This document shows positions 43,011 to 54,576 of a stretch of 64,000 bases of DNA, piece by piece. Numbering within the stretch: position 1 is the stretch's first letter; each line of letters starts with the position of its first letter. Below the pieces are notes generated by a model. The model ran no database searches. It worked only from the letters and a program-made list of their open reading frames with translations, and was not told where the DNA came from. Made by a program: the position numbers and the translations under genes. The stretch is from Leptasterias polaris. Lineage: Eukaryota > Echinodermata > Asteroidea > Forcipulatida > Asteriidae. The stretch spans positions 1,426,001 through 1,490,000 of the forward strand of contig JAZGTN010000035.1 of NCBI GenBank assembly GCA_037783415.1, in the 5' to 3' direction.

Positions 43011-45627
43011 CAAAACTAGTTTAGAAAAGAGACAAGACTTTTTCTTTTCCTCTCGGCCTCATTTTGGTCAACATTGTTCTGTATGGAGGAGGAACAAGAT
43101 TGCTGTATGTGCCATGATAAAGGCCTATAACTGAGTCCCCTGCTTCTCAGAGTTAAGACTTTTGTAAATAATTGTTGTTGCGATTTATTGTTGATATGAG
43201 TACATTCAGAAATGAATAGAGATGTCCATGTTGTACTAACAAAATAACAAAAACCACAGAGTAAAGTTTTATATCAACAGATTTATGCCTAACGTAAAAT
43301 AAATATTAGCACCAAATTCTTATTTAATCGGACTAGTCTATGCAATATGTTGATAACAAATCTTGCCACTTTCCCGTGCAGTATTTACTTGCAACTAATT
43401 AATAGGGTAACCCTAACGAGTCTTAAGAATCTCACAGCCACTATAGTGCTTTTGTTGGACCCAGTCGTAAAAAATTTCCTTGTTTTATAACGGCACTTTC
43501 TTTTATAAAACTTTGGTATTTCCATGTAAGAATAATAATAGCGTTAACAAGTTTCTAAGCTTTCTTTGTATTGGCTTTTTTTGTAGAGTTGTACAAGGAG
43601 CGTATCAAATATTTTAGGAAATGAATTGGTTCTTTAGTGTTACAAACAATAAAATTGTAGATTTAAAAAAAAAAAATACAGATTTTGAAAGCTCTAAGTG
43701 ATAAGCTGGATCTAAAACAAAATCCTTGCAAAACTGGATCTGGCAAATTCTGCTCATTTCTTTTGTGACAGATTCTTGTTGACCAAAATTCATCACACTT
43801 TGTTTGCTCGGTTTAGCAAGTAGATGGCTAGTTGGATTTCTTGTACACAGCGAAAACAGCAGCGTAATGGAGTATCTGAATACAACATTCTCTCAAACTG
43901 TACTATAAACTTTTTTGTGAGGAAGTATTTATCGATTTGTTGCTGATATAATTGGTCTTACGTTGCCAAAGAGGACTACATATTGAGTTATTGTTTGAAG
44001 TAAAACTAATTTTATCTTTAAAAACGGATCTGGTGATTATTTCTTTAACTTAATTTTAAAATACCAGATCATTTTTATGTAGATATAAGTAGAGGATGAT
44101 TTGAGAAATTCTGTTGTAAGTAGAAGATGGACTTCTTAATTTATTTAATTGATATTGATATATGACAAGTGCAAGGTTTAAATTTACATAGAGCTGGCCA
44201 TCAGTAGAGGAAAACGATGAAGACAGAGGCTTGTGTAAACCATAACTTACGACTCCAGCTTATGGCTTTGGCTTATTGCTCTGGCTTAGACACTGTCCAT
44301 CTGTTTCAAATCCTGTACCGAAATTTTTTTCAAAATACTGAGGCCCTAGCCAGAGTCTAAACAGAAGCTGTTATTTTGAAAAGTGCCATTGCCAAAAACA
44401 TCGGAAGTTGGTCAGGTTTCTACTAATCGAGATTAATCTTTACTCACCAGCTTTAGTGAAATTGCCCCCTCATCTTTTGTGGAACATTTTAAGAACCCAA
44501 TTTTTAGCAATTTTCTTTTTTTAGTTTCCTAAAGTTGAAAAAAGTTCTTCATGAAGTTGTCATTGGGGAAGTAGACATTTTCCCCGCATTTGCTTTGAGT
44601 AAATAAAAACAGCCAAGAAAAACCTACCATTGTGCCGCTAAATGTTGTTTTGTTTATTTCTTATTGAAATGATAAATTTAACATTTATATCCACAGATGA
44701 TAATGCATGATTTTCTTCAAAGGTTGAAATTTAGGTCAACAGTGACAGTCAAAAGTGATCCGGGCCCACAAAAGACAAAACTGTTTTTACCGGTAAGAAC
44801 AATTATGCAGAAAACTGCGTAAGCAAAAGTGTATTTAAAAAAAAAAAAATTACGATCTGTCAGATTTGACAGCTTATAATTTATGTGGGCTCAAAATGAA
44901 TTCGGCATCACTCATCTGCTCCCAAAAACCACTGGCAAGTTAAAAACAATAAACACAAATTTAAAGACAAACATACAAAAACAAAACAACAACTTTGTTA
45001 TTATGCCAAGTAAAAAAACTTACAAGTTTCTCGTCCCCGCCCGCCTCCTTTTATTTACTATTCAGAAAAAAATCATTTTTTTTTTATATCAAATTTTTTT
45101 GAAGATTTTATAGCTAAAATCTGATTTTTTTTGAAGCGCTTTTATTTATTTTTAGTCATTTTGGGGCTTTCTTGCCCAAATTAACGCACTTTTCATATTT
45201 TTGGGTTAAAACTGAGTGTCATCTCTGATATTTTGACTCTCCTGAATCCAATTAGATAGGCAAAAAATAGCAGCTTTTCCTCAAGAATTCCCAACTTTCT
45301 CATTTCAATATTCTCAGGGGTGCAGTCCCTAGCTAGTTGAGGGCTAAAAGTGTGATTCTCCTGATTTAATATATCATCAGTGTCTTGGCACCAAACCCAG
45401 CTGGGCGTTCTTTTCAGAGCGGGCAGCAACTGTTGTCGAAGGTGATGGTCCTGCGATTCTGCAGTGAAGGGTCTTACCAATTTTGTCATGAATTGCATCA
45501 GTATACTCGAATAACACAATATCTGTGAATAAATATACCTTGGCCAGCCAATTAATCCCTTTTATGAACTTTAAATGACACCTCCCCCTTTCCACATTAC
45601 TTTCCTCCAACATGGCTAAAGCACATA
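43011..45627. other. Intergenic, no gene recognised
   Basis: AT-rich. The minus strand at 45193-45613 holds two overlapping frames of 78 and 108 codons with no recognised domain. Nothing else stands out. Confidence 0.4.
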
Positions 45628-46111
45628 AGGGTGCACTACTCTAAATCGACCAAAAATTCATGCGCCAAGCTACTTATCATAATTTGTAAACCCACAACTT
45701 ATTTTTAATTATAACGTTTTGGGGGTCATGCAACTAATAGAGTGTGTAATTATAAGAACTTATCACAACCTGGGGGTTCTGGGTTTCAAGTTTCGAGGAG
45801 ATTTGATAAATTTGGGCTATAAAGTTGGCCCTATTTAGCTTGGGAATTGGAGGAATGCCTCATGAAAACTGGCGGCAAGTCGGTTTGGGAAAAAACACAT
45901 TTTCGGGGGTGTTTTTTTCTGGGGTAATTAGCAAAAATTCCAAACGGCTGACCTGCCAAAAATTGAAAAGAAATCTGAAGTTTAGTGGTCTGAAAATATA
46001 TTTGATTGGTTTTCAAGAGGCTGAGAGACTTTTAACAATTTTTTGAGAATTTTTGAATATTTAGCATTTATCATTGTTTGCTATGGGAGTCTATTTAGAG
46101 GGGTGAAACCT
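45628..46111 (+). mobile_element. 480-bp repeat with inverted ends, copy 1
   Basis: It starts GGGTGCACTACTCTAAATCG and ends CTATTTAGAGGGGTGAAACC, imperfect inverted ends (CTCTAAAT-GAC). It is almost identical to 47397-47857. Confidence 0.85.
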
Positions 46112-46579
46112 ATAGATACAAAATGGTGGCGCCCGCTACACCCGTGTACCCGTGTGCTTGTTGTTAATACGGTTATGTAGGCTTGAAACGACGACAGTAA
46201 TGTGTTGTATGGGAGCACTTTTCGTCAGTTGTTGCTGTGTTTACATTGAAAACATCATTCCTTTGGCTGTATTAACAGATAGTATATAGTAATAATGTTG
46301 CTATTTGTTCCTAAAATTACAAAACAACAGAATAATTCAACGTTCCAAAGAAAGGTTTGCTGGGTTTGGTTTTTAGTGTAAGACTATATCGACGACTATA
46401 CGAGTATATGAGACTATCACGGTAAGTCACATTCAAGAAACTCAAGAATCTTCAGTGGCTGGTTGATCAGGGGAAAAGTAGAGACAAACCATCAACAGAC
46501 TCTATGTGAAGATGACATAGGCGGTGGGTGGTTGATATGGCATCATGAATGTCAAGTTCCCGGGAACTGATTGCATGTG

Positions 46580-46790
46580 TGAAACCCTAGCCCTCGCAGC
46601 CAAAACCCTAGCCCTCAGCAAAAACCCACAGCCTACACCTAAACCCTAGCTATCGGCCAAAACCCTAGCCATCGGCACAAACCCTAGCCGTCGGCTCAAA
46701 CCCTAGCATACACCCTAAACCCTATAGCCATCAGCCCAAAACCCTAGCTCTTACTAGTTTTAGTCTAAACCCTAGTTTACAGTCTTAACC
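46580..46790. repeat. Telomere-like AAACCCTAG-rich block
   Basis: About a dozen AACCCTA cores spaced 12-22 bp apart, separated by GCC-TCGGC or GCCATCAGC spacers. Confidence 0.85.
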
Positions 46791-46849
46791 TATTGTCCAC
46801 AACTAACCGTATAGTATCTGGAATGGAATTTTGCAACATGCCCCGCCCA

Positions 46850-47021
46850 CCCCCCCCCCCCCCCCCCCCTGTAACAGCTAGGAAGATGAAACTTGGAAGA
46901 ACAATAAATGTGGTAAAATGTGTTTGTTTGTTGGGAACTTTGTTATAAAGTTTACAATTTTAAACTCACAATGAATACATGGTTAGAAAAGTTGGTGGGA
47001 AAGCAAAAACGCCCCCCCCCC
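46850..47021. repeat. Poly-C tracts
   Basis: Twenty C at 46850-46869 and about ten C near 47012-47021. Confidence 0.9.
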
Positions 47022-47396
47022 CCAACTCAAGGCCCCCTTCCAACCTGTTTTCCTTTTTACCGCTTCTCCACAATAATTAACCCCCTCTTGTCGATTAATT
47101 AAATAGTTTGTAAGGTTTTTAGAATCTTATTACGAAAAAGAGACATGTTAATAACTTTTTGAGGGAAGATTTGGACGTAACTTCCAAGTATTCCAATATA
47201 ATGTACACAGTGTGTCATGCAGGTTTTTCCTCTCACATTGTTTAAAGTACATGTAAATGCTTCAACATGTTTGACCTTGTTGTAGACAAACGCAATAAAA
47301 TATTCCAATTTTTTTTCCAGATTTCATATCAGTGACTTATTCTCAACATTTTAAGCATAATTTTTTCCCCATAAAGAATAATTGACTGCCCTTATA

Positions 47397-47857
47397 GGGT
47401 GCACTACTCTAAATCGACCAAAAATTCATGCGCCAAGCTACTTATCATAATTTGTAAACCCACAACTTATTTTTAATTATAACGTTTTGGGGGTCATGCA
47501 ACTAATAGAGTGTGTAATTATAAGAACTTATCACAACCTGGGGGTTCTGGGATAAATTTGGGCTATAAAGTTGGCCCTATTTAGCTTGGGAATTGGAGGA
47601 ATGCCTCATGAAAACTGGCGGCAAGTCGGTTTGGGAAAAAACACATTTTCGGGGGTGTTTTTTTCTGGGGTAATTAGCAAAAATTCCAAACGGCTGACCT
47701 GCCAAAAATTGAAAAGAAATCTGAAGTTTAGTGGTCTGAAAATATATTTGATTGGTTTTCAAGAGGCTGAGAGACTTTTAACAATTTTTTGAGAATTTTT
47801 GAATATTTAGCATTTATCATTGTTTGCTATGGGAGTCTATTTAGAGGGGTGAAACCA
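47397..47857 (+). mobile_element. 480-bp repeat with inverted ends, copy 2
   Basis: Same sequence as 45628-46111 except for a deletion of about 22 bp after GGGGGTTCTGG. It contains the same 73-codon frame starting MALFSLGIGGMPHENW, which has no recognised domain. Confidence 0.85.
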
Positions 47858-48553
47858 TAAGTCACAGTGTAACTGACATAGCGCCCTCTATTGACAAATC
47901 TTTTAAAGTGTCAACAAGCCAAAACAGAGACTACATCATTCAGGAGAGTTAAGGGAAAAGAGGCTTATCTCACTGCCAGGCCACAGTCATATTGCCTGTG
48001 TGAAATTGCAGTAATGTATATTGATTCTTGTCATACCCTTAGGTGGTCTGACTAATTGTTTCCCCCTTCCAGCTTCGGTTTGGTTTACATTATTTTGGGG
48101 TGGCAGAAAAAAAGGTAGCTGTACCAGAGAATTATATAGACCCTGTCCGCCATATTGGGAGACAAAAGGAATTGACTCCTAAAATTAACCATTGTTTCAT
48201 GCATTCGTATGCCTCTTCAGTTGCAATGATCATTCAATTTCAATTTGAGGAATGCGAATATATACAGCAGATGATCCCTAATCTGTTTCTTTCACTAGTT
48301 AGTTGTTCTCCCTCTTGCCCTGCACCTGCCCACCTAACCTTTGATTTTGTGATCAAGCCGGCCTCTTCCTTTGTCAATATTTATTCCTTGCCTGCTTTTG
48401 TTACACCAGAAATACCCGTGTTATTTTGGTTGTCATTTGGCCTTTGAGAAAGGCTATGGTCAGGCTATTAAATATTTTTGCATTTAGGTCCTTTGGGTTG
48501 GTAAGCAGAGAGTAAAAGACAAATTTACAAAAAAGGTTTTGTTTCCTTTTTAC

Positions 48554-49483
48554 TTTATTACCTCCATTTCAAAGAGTCACTTTGTTTAGAAACACAAATG
48601 TGTTGGGAGTGCGGCACAATGCCCCAACTTGATAGTTATGCCCCACTGTTACAGTACATGAGATAGGTGAAACAACTATCTGGGCAGGTATTCCAAGTTG
48701 GGGGAATGACACAATCTTAATAAGCTAAGAAATAAAGTTCAGAAATTACACAATTTATTTACAGTCGACTGAAATGCAAATCTGTAAAAAACTTTCCCCA
48801 AAAAATGAAATCCTTTCGGTGCAACTGAGAATAGTAATAAAGCGAGCACACTTTTTAAAAAAACAAACAAAATACTACTATTTCTTCTATTATATACATA
48901 TTCATCTATGATAAAAGTGGATAAACGCTTTTTTAAATTGGCATTTACAAGCAGTCTTGGACCGATTAAGCTTTATAGAACACAACATAACATAAAGTAA
49001 CCGTGTCAATTTTCTTGTCGAAAATTGAATGGAATAAGTTGGTGACCTTTGACATGAGAAGGCAGTAGAGCAAAATACCTAAATGTCCATATTTTTCCCA
49101 TTCCCAAGGCCTCTTCACACCAACAAGCCAAATCCCAGGAAATTCTTGGGTAATTTTAACCCCACCACAGGTTTGTTTCACATTTGATGCGATTTTCCTG
49201 GGGGAAAATGCAGACTCAAGATGCAAACCCCTAGGGTTATCTGGCTTAACCCTACTCCCAAGCAGGGGGAGCTATTTCCTTAGAAATAACTCTTTTTCCT
49301 GGACCTTTGCACATATTCAAGTGTGGAAACGTCAAATTTCTTTTCCACAGGAAATTTGTGTAGTTTGAAAGGGGCTTCAGTATCCCTTGTCTTTTACAAA
49401 ACATGATTTTTGAATAACAAAAAAAGAAGTCATCTCATATATTGGGATAATAAATAGCAACTTTTAGGTGCATTTTGAAAGTT
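48554..49483 (-). other. Probable ZNF367 3' untranslated region
   Basis: On the minus strand, AATAAA motifs occur at 48754-48759 and 48554-48559, compatible with a 3' UTR of 0.7-0.9 kb. It contains an inverted-repeat element at about 49108-49378. No conserved coding sequence was recognised. Confidence 0.3.
49108..49378. mobile_element. Inverted-repeat element in ZNF367 3' flank
   Basis: GCCTCTTCACACCAACAAGC at left faces GTAGTTTGAAAGGGGCTTC at right. AAATCCCAGGAAATT and CAGGAAATTTG also recur. Probable MITE; a related end may be present at 17221. Confidence 0.5.
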
Positions 49484-49697
49484 TTATCGGGGGCTCTCAG
49501 CAGGGAGTTTGTGCGCTAACTCGATCAGTGCCATCGCTCCCAACATCTTCTCTCGTTGTTCCTGGAGTCGCCGGCGTGCCAAGGCGCGAGGGCGCTTTGG
49601 GGTGCTGCCGTTCTGAGCCATCGTGTCCGCTTCTCGTTTTCTCTTGGCCTGTTCTTGCTGTTTCGTGTCAATTCGCTCTCGGTAGCTTTCCACATAC
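49484..49697 (-). CDS. ZNF367: ZNF367 exon 4 (C-terminus)
   Basis: The acceptor is atttacag-like (taacattacag). It encodes [20 protein letters not shown], basic clusters, then [20 protein letters not shown] and ends LPAESPR before TAA at 49484-49486. Predicted to be largely helical or coiled coil. Confidence 0.94.
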
Positions 49698-52600
49698 CTG
49701 TAATGTTAATTTTTTTGTATTCAATTTTTTTTAAAATCAAAACAACACACTATTAACCACAATGCATGCACTCACTGCAATGTGGTGTCTTCGGGAAAAC
49801 AGGTAACGTTTTCCCGCAACAGTGGTCTGCTGGCCAAATGCCAGTTAAAGCACATGAGGACCAGTGAGAATTCTCTCCAAGTGGTCCGGCTGACTAGTTC
49901 AGTGTTGGAAAGTATCAATAGTTCATTTGAAATATTGATTAGTAAGGAAGTTGACAGACTAGTGAAATGACAAGCTAACTGGTCCTGTCGGTGAGTCACA
50001 GGCAAACTCTGGCTAGCACCCAGACTACCACAACAGCAAGAAAAAGGTAGCCTGGTACAGATCAACTGGCAGGGCATAATGGGTACCATGCTTCTTGTCT
50101 TTGCTCCAAGATGGTATTATTAGTTGGTATATGTTCCGATATTACCACAACAACTGCGAGCGATGAACTTTGACACGTAAACAGTCAATATACGCTTCTC
50201 AGTTGCAGTTCCAGGTGTTTGGGAGTTTCTACAGTAAATGCTGATTTTTTGTTTGTTTAATAAAACCTACAAATAACAACAAATAAGTAGGGACGTGGTT
50301 GCCATTTGGGAGTGGATGCCAAGTAACTCTTGTATGGTAGTAGTTACTTACCTCTGTAACCATAAGTTCACGTCCTCGCTGTTTTCATCGTTTCGGAGAA
50401 TCTCTTCCATCAAGGTCTCATTGCTTTCTCGTTGTAGGGTGGCATACGGGTGATCTGCACAGTGCCTGTTGGCGTGTGTGAAACGACTCGCACAACCTGG
50501 ATATTCAACAAAGAACATTCACAAAATTTATAAACTGTTCAACGTTTGTTATTTTCAAAACTTGTGTATTGGTTTCACACCCTTCCTCATATAAGTTATT
50601 TTGAGATATGGTAGGCACGTCACTATAACACTATTTGGTTTGGGTAAATTTGTCGGTAAACCCTAATCAAAAAGTGTACACTGTTCCTCAAAGACAAAAC
50701 CAGTAGGTAAGAATTTGGATTATTTTGTCAGGATTATGTGTATCGGAAGACAGTACAAAAACCTTGTTTCATAAAGTTACATTTCGACACCCATAAGTTA
50801 TATCAAAATTCTACATTGTCCTGTAGGTGATTTAAAATGAGGACATTTAGGCCCGGTTTATACTTGATGCAAATGCTTAAGTTACTTTCCTTGCATCACT
50901 TGCTCCAAATATGAACTTGGATTTAAGGCCTTGCACCCCACACGGCTACTGCTGCTTTGCTCGCCATTGTGAGAGTCAACTCATAAACGTGTAAACACTG
51001 CATCACCTTAAATGCACACTACACTGTATAACACACAGGAATATTGACTCCCAAAATAAAGCAGCCATGATAATTGTGATAGTGACGTCCAGAGTGTGTA
51101 CTGTGTGGATTAGGCAGGGCTCTGCCAAATGCTGATTTTTCAAATTTTTGCTGTGGTGTGAAAATAATAAAATGGAATATTTTTACATCAGGCAGACGTT
51201 TTATATAAGTCTTCCGATTCTGCCCATATATAAACCATTTAACTGGTCACTAACCTTTGGCAGTGCAGAAGAATGGCTTTTCCCCGGTGTGCAGCCTCTG
51301 GTGCGTTTTGAGTTGTCCGCTTTGCACGAAGGCACGACCACAGTTGGGGTAGTCACACTTGAAAGGTCGTTCACCTACAAGAACAGTATACAGAAACAAC
51401 TATGTGTTACTATTTATCATCCCACACCTATCTTTAGTCTGTTAGCAACCATCCTACCAAACCTCCTGACCCTAGTTTTGTTACATTCTACTGTGGAAGT
51501 ATTGCGGAGGAAAACAACCAAGTACCAAGTTCTACAGAGGCCCACAGCCTAGCTGCGACAATTGTAGCTCTTCTTGATCTTGGACTTTCAGGAGGATCAA
51601 CATTTATGATTATCACATATACAATACAATTACAAACAGAAACAATACATGTATTTTATTATCTACCAATACCGTGACCAATAAAACATCGAATAAGGTT
51701 ATTAAATCTGGGACTGCTGCTAGTCATAAAGTTAGTGTTGTGACTTGTTAGTTCATATTTTAATTGGAAATTTCCATGTATGATACATGCACCCTGACAC
51801 TCAATATCAGACATTGAATTTTGAACTGTAAAAATATCAAGTTTATCAATCGTAATAACATTATTTCACATCTTTAGGTTTACGGCCTGATTTTTAATAC
51901 TAATAGTATTCCTAGAACTATGAGGTTCGTTCCGCTACGATAGCGGAACGAACCTCATAGTTCTAGGAGTAGTGTAGGCCCCTAACATAACATGCCTAAG
52001 TACTACTCTAGTAGGAATGATGAGTAAAGTAAAGTATACCATGTAGGCCCTATACAAGAATAAAAAGATTGTAATTTTTCTGCTGTAGAGTGTAAGTCGA
52101 CTGTAGACCCATAAAACATGGTAATAATAATATATCAATATGCTGTCTTATTTTTTTAAACATTAACATAGGCCTAACACTTTTCAGAAAATATCCACCT
52201 CTTTAAGAAAATGTCATTAATCAAAAGAGAAAACAAGATTGCAAAACAGCTGGCGAGAAATGAATTTACCGTGACAATGAAACTTGAAAGTTGCAGTCCA
52301 ACAACATGACATGACAAAAAAAGGGTAAACATTTAAAAAGTAACTTTGTTATTGTTGTTTATATGTTGTTTAATAATAATAAAGCTCACCTGTATGTGTT
52401 CTGAGGTGAGCTTGAAGCGACTTCTCACGTGGAAACACCCTCTGACAAATCTTGCATCTGATTGCATTCCCAGATGTTGATCCCTCTTTTTGCAACTCGG
52501 GGATCGACTCCGCGCGCGGGCGGCCTCTCGAGCTGGGACTCTGCACCGGTGGGCGGCCGGGTATGAACCCGCGCTCAGACCCGGGCGAGCTGCACGTACT

Positions 52601-52789
52601 ACTCGGACTCAGCTGAACATTCCGGACGCTCTCGGCCCACTTCCACGGGTAAAGTTCACCCAAACCAGGACTGACTGGGGTCCGTGGTAGTGCATCCAGC
52701 CGCAGTGGGCGGACCGGCGATCTCATGATCGTGTTCGGGCAGATTTTCTGCGGGGAATTTGTCAGAACCGAAGACATGTTGTCCTGCAT
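49484..52789 (-). CDS. ZNF367: ZNF367 C2H2 zinc-finger transcription factor, 4 exons
   Basis: Exons in transcript order are 52789-52390, 51374-51255, 50496-50352 and 49697-49484, all with GT-AG borders. They total 879 nt, giving 292 residues and TAA. An in-frame TGA lies three codons upstream of the chosen ATG. Residues 1-100 are Pro/Ser-rich with several SP/TP sites and an AT-hook-like SRGRPRAES. Finger 1 (C112, C115, H128, H132; [18 protein letters not shown]), finger 2 (C140, C145, H158, H162; [20 protein letters not shown]) and a shorter C-terminal finger (C170, C175, H185, H189; [16 protein letters not shown]) match ZNF367. The tail has basic nuclear-localisation stretches ([16 protein letters not shown]) and the conserved [20 protein letters not shown]. 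It is a nuclear DNA-binding protein, complete here, divergent from the SERBP1-like gene. Confidence 0.95.
50352..50496 (-). CDS. ZNF367: ZNF367 exon 3 (finger 3 and linker)
   Basis: The acceptor is tatccag and the donor is gtaagt; it ends in phase 2. It encodes [20 protein letters not shown] followed by an acidic linker ([14 protein letters not shown]) and WLQR. Confidence 0.94.
51255..51374 (-). CDS. ZNF367: ZNF367 exon 2 (finger 2)
   Basis: The acceptor is ttcttgtag and the donor is gttagt; 120 nt, phase 1 in and out. It encodes [20 protein letters not shown], then [20 protein letters not shown]. The plus-strand reading frame over this exon is only a shadow. Confidence 0.95.
51911..51967. 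repeat. Perfect 27-bp inverted repeat with 3-bp spacer
   Basis: CCTAGAACTATGAGG-TTCGTTCCGCTA is followed by CGA and then the exact complement. It lies in ZNF367 intron 1 and could form a long hairpin or cruciform. Confidence 0.97.
52390..52789 (-). CDS. ZNF367: ZNF367 exon 1 (N-terminus and finger 1)
   Basis: It starts at ATG 52789 and ends at donor gtgagc in phase 1. It encodes the Ser/Pro-rich N-terminus, the GRPR motif and finger 1. The local sequence is GC-rich (52495-52720) compared with its surroundings, like a CpG-rich first exon. Confidence 0.93.
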
Positions 52790-54383
52790 CTTCGCTCAAT
52801 ACATGCAATACTTGACGTTGTATAACGTTTTGTGTATCTGTAATCTTACGCGCCAAGTAATGAAACGGGTGCAGCCGAATTTGGCGCCTTTAAACCGAAA
52901 TGCAACATGGGTAAATCTGTAGGGCGCGCGCATCAACCGTTGATTTCCCACGAATTATTTTCCCCTGGTTCTCGCATCTATGATGTCCAATACAATCGTG
53001 GGAATCCAGTAACGCTTATTATTAAAGGGCGCGCGTTGTGTTGATTGATCAATGCTGCCGCGCTTTTTTCCCGGGGTTCAGTGATTATCTGCAGCTGCAC
53101 CACAAAGGAAAGCCGCAGGATGTATCTAATGTTGCCAACAGTTTTGAGATTATGATTAGATATTGATTAATAAAATGCAAAGAAATTAATTTTGTGGCGA
53201 AAAAACAACAACCAGCCTCTGTGCATGGATACGTTGCAAACATATCTTTAAATAACGGAGACTATAATACAGGCTTATGAGTGACATACTGATGTCGGCA
53301 GTTTGTAAAAATGTGTGAGGTGTTTCATGAAAATTAGAGTATATGAATTAGTTGACTCTTCAAGAATTGTGCATTCTTCTGTGGAAACGTTTACATTTTG
53401 TGTCATGACTTCCACGCAAATTCAAGAGTTAAGAGTAACAGCTGAACAATTTTTAGATGTGCCCCTTTGTTCTTCATCTTCAAAAAATTATATAAATAAG
53501 ATCAGACAATGCAATTATAAAATTACCAGATTTAATGTTTCTCCCAAGTCCACTTAGTCCAGGCTCTATGGTTCTTTTGTAAAAACGTGTTGATGTTGAT
53601 GTCACACACAGGTTCATACACTAAAAGTGAAGAGGACGATTTTTTTAATTTCCATTACCAGCTGATGAAGTTTTAATACCATGAACTACAGAAAGAATCA
53701 CACTAACTCTGACAATGACTAATCATGCGAACCATTCGAAGTAATGTAGTTCATTTGTAAATATTTGGGCCTAATTCTTTTTTTCGGGCATAATAATGTA
53801 TACAGACTGGCTGTTTTATGGCGGCAGCAGCGGCAGGGCTATACATTACACAGTGCATTTTATATTGACAATATTATACCCATATAAGGTAAAGTAGCTA
53901 ACGGTACATGCACAAACACATGGTGGGCCGGCTGTACAAAAAAGTGGGCGAACGTGCTGAATAAAGTCTTTGAAATCAGTTTTCTATTTTCAAAGGAGGC
54001 TGAGTAAAATCATAACATTAGGGTAATTGAGCCCTTAATTGTCTGTAAAAAAAAACATTTTTGGAAAAAAATTACTTGTGTGCATGATAAACAACAACAC
54101 GGATTTTTACTCGGAAACCAACAGCGCCCTCATCAAGTACAATTTAGCTGGTACCCACTCTCTTGCTTGCAATTAGAATGAAATACGAAATACAGTTAAC
54201 CAGTGCAAATTCATCGATCGCGCATGCAGCAGACTGAGCTAGCTGTGCAAGTTGCAACCTGACTACTGACTGCTGCAGCAAAGATCGCCATATTGGACTG
54301 AGCCCATTCCCCGCACAAATGAGTCGAATTTTATAGCGATCGCAATCCATTGCCATCCTCCATTTGTCGAAGAAATCGGCAAA
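52790..54383. promoter_or_regulatory. Divergent intergenic region ZNF367 / SERBP1-like
   Basis: The two start codons point away from each other, 1.59 kb apart. The ZNF367 end is GC-rich with GGGCGCGCG at 52922 and 53028. The middle (53100-54100) is AT-rich with no recognised gene. Whether the genes share control is not visible. Confidence 0.4.
52849..52888 (-). promoter_or_regulatory. Two E2F-like sites upstream of ZNF367
   Basis: TTTGGCGCC at 52880-52888 (+ strand) and CTTGGCGCG (minus strand of 52849-52857) both match the E2F core TTSGCGC. They lie 60-100 bp upstream of the ZNF367 ATG, in otherwise AT-rich DNA. E2F control would suit a cell-cycle-linked zinc-finger protein; this is inference from motif and position. 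Confidence 0.45.
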
Positions 54384-54576
54384 ATGGATGTACAATATTC
54401 CGTTAAAGTGGATAACAGGTTTTACCTGGACATGGATATGGTTGGAGATCCATTAGAAATCCTCCCATTGGAAAAGAAAACACAGAAGAAGGACAAGAAG
54501 AAGAAGAGCGAGGCAAAAAAGAAAGCCGAAGGGGAAAAGAAAGAACCTGAACCCGAACTGAAACCTAAAAAAGAAG
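54384..54576 (+). CDS. SERBP1: SERBP1-like exon 1
   Basis: The ATG at 54384 has context GCAAAATGG. The exon ends at donor gtaaaa in phase 1. It encodes MDVQYSVKVDNRFYLDMDMV, GDPLEILPLEKK, then a highly charged KKDKKKKSEAKKKAEGEKKE stretch. The start begins the conserved family N-terminus directly. Confidence 0.88.

Noticed and set aside
45193..45613. Minus-strand frames of 108 and 78 codons
   Set aside because: No recognisable domain, the two overlap in different frames, and no splice pattern supports either.
45825..47792. Repeated 73-codon frame MALFSLGIGGMPHENW as a duplicated gene
   Set aside because: It is carried by the 480-bp repeat with inverted ends. The opposite strand is equally open and no domain is apparent.
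45628..47857. LTR retrotransposon with 480-bp direct repeats as LTRs
   Set aside because: There are no TG/CA termini, no primer-binding site or polypurine tract, no gag/pol sequence between them, and the repeats have inverted ends of their own.
48100..48447. 115-codon plus-strand frame
   Set aside because: Composition is low in conserved-looking blocks, no domain or splice context was seen, and it lies in the AT-rich ZNF367 3' flank.
51148..51552. 134-codon plus-strand frame
   Set aside because: It is the complement of ZNF367 exon 2 plus intron.
52490..52922. Plus-strand frames in GC-rich DNA
   Set aside because: They are antisense to ZNF367 exon 1, which carries the recognisable protein.
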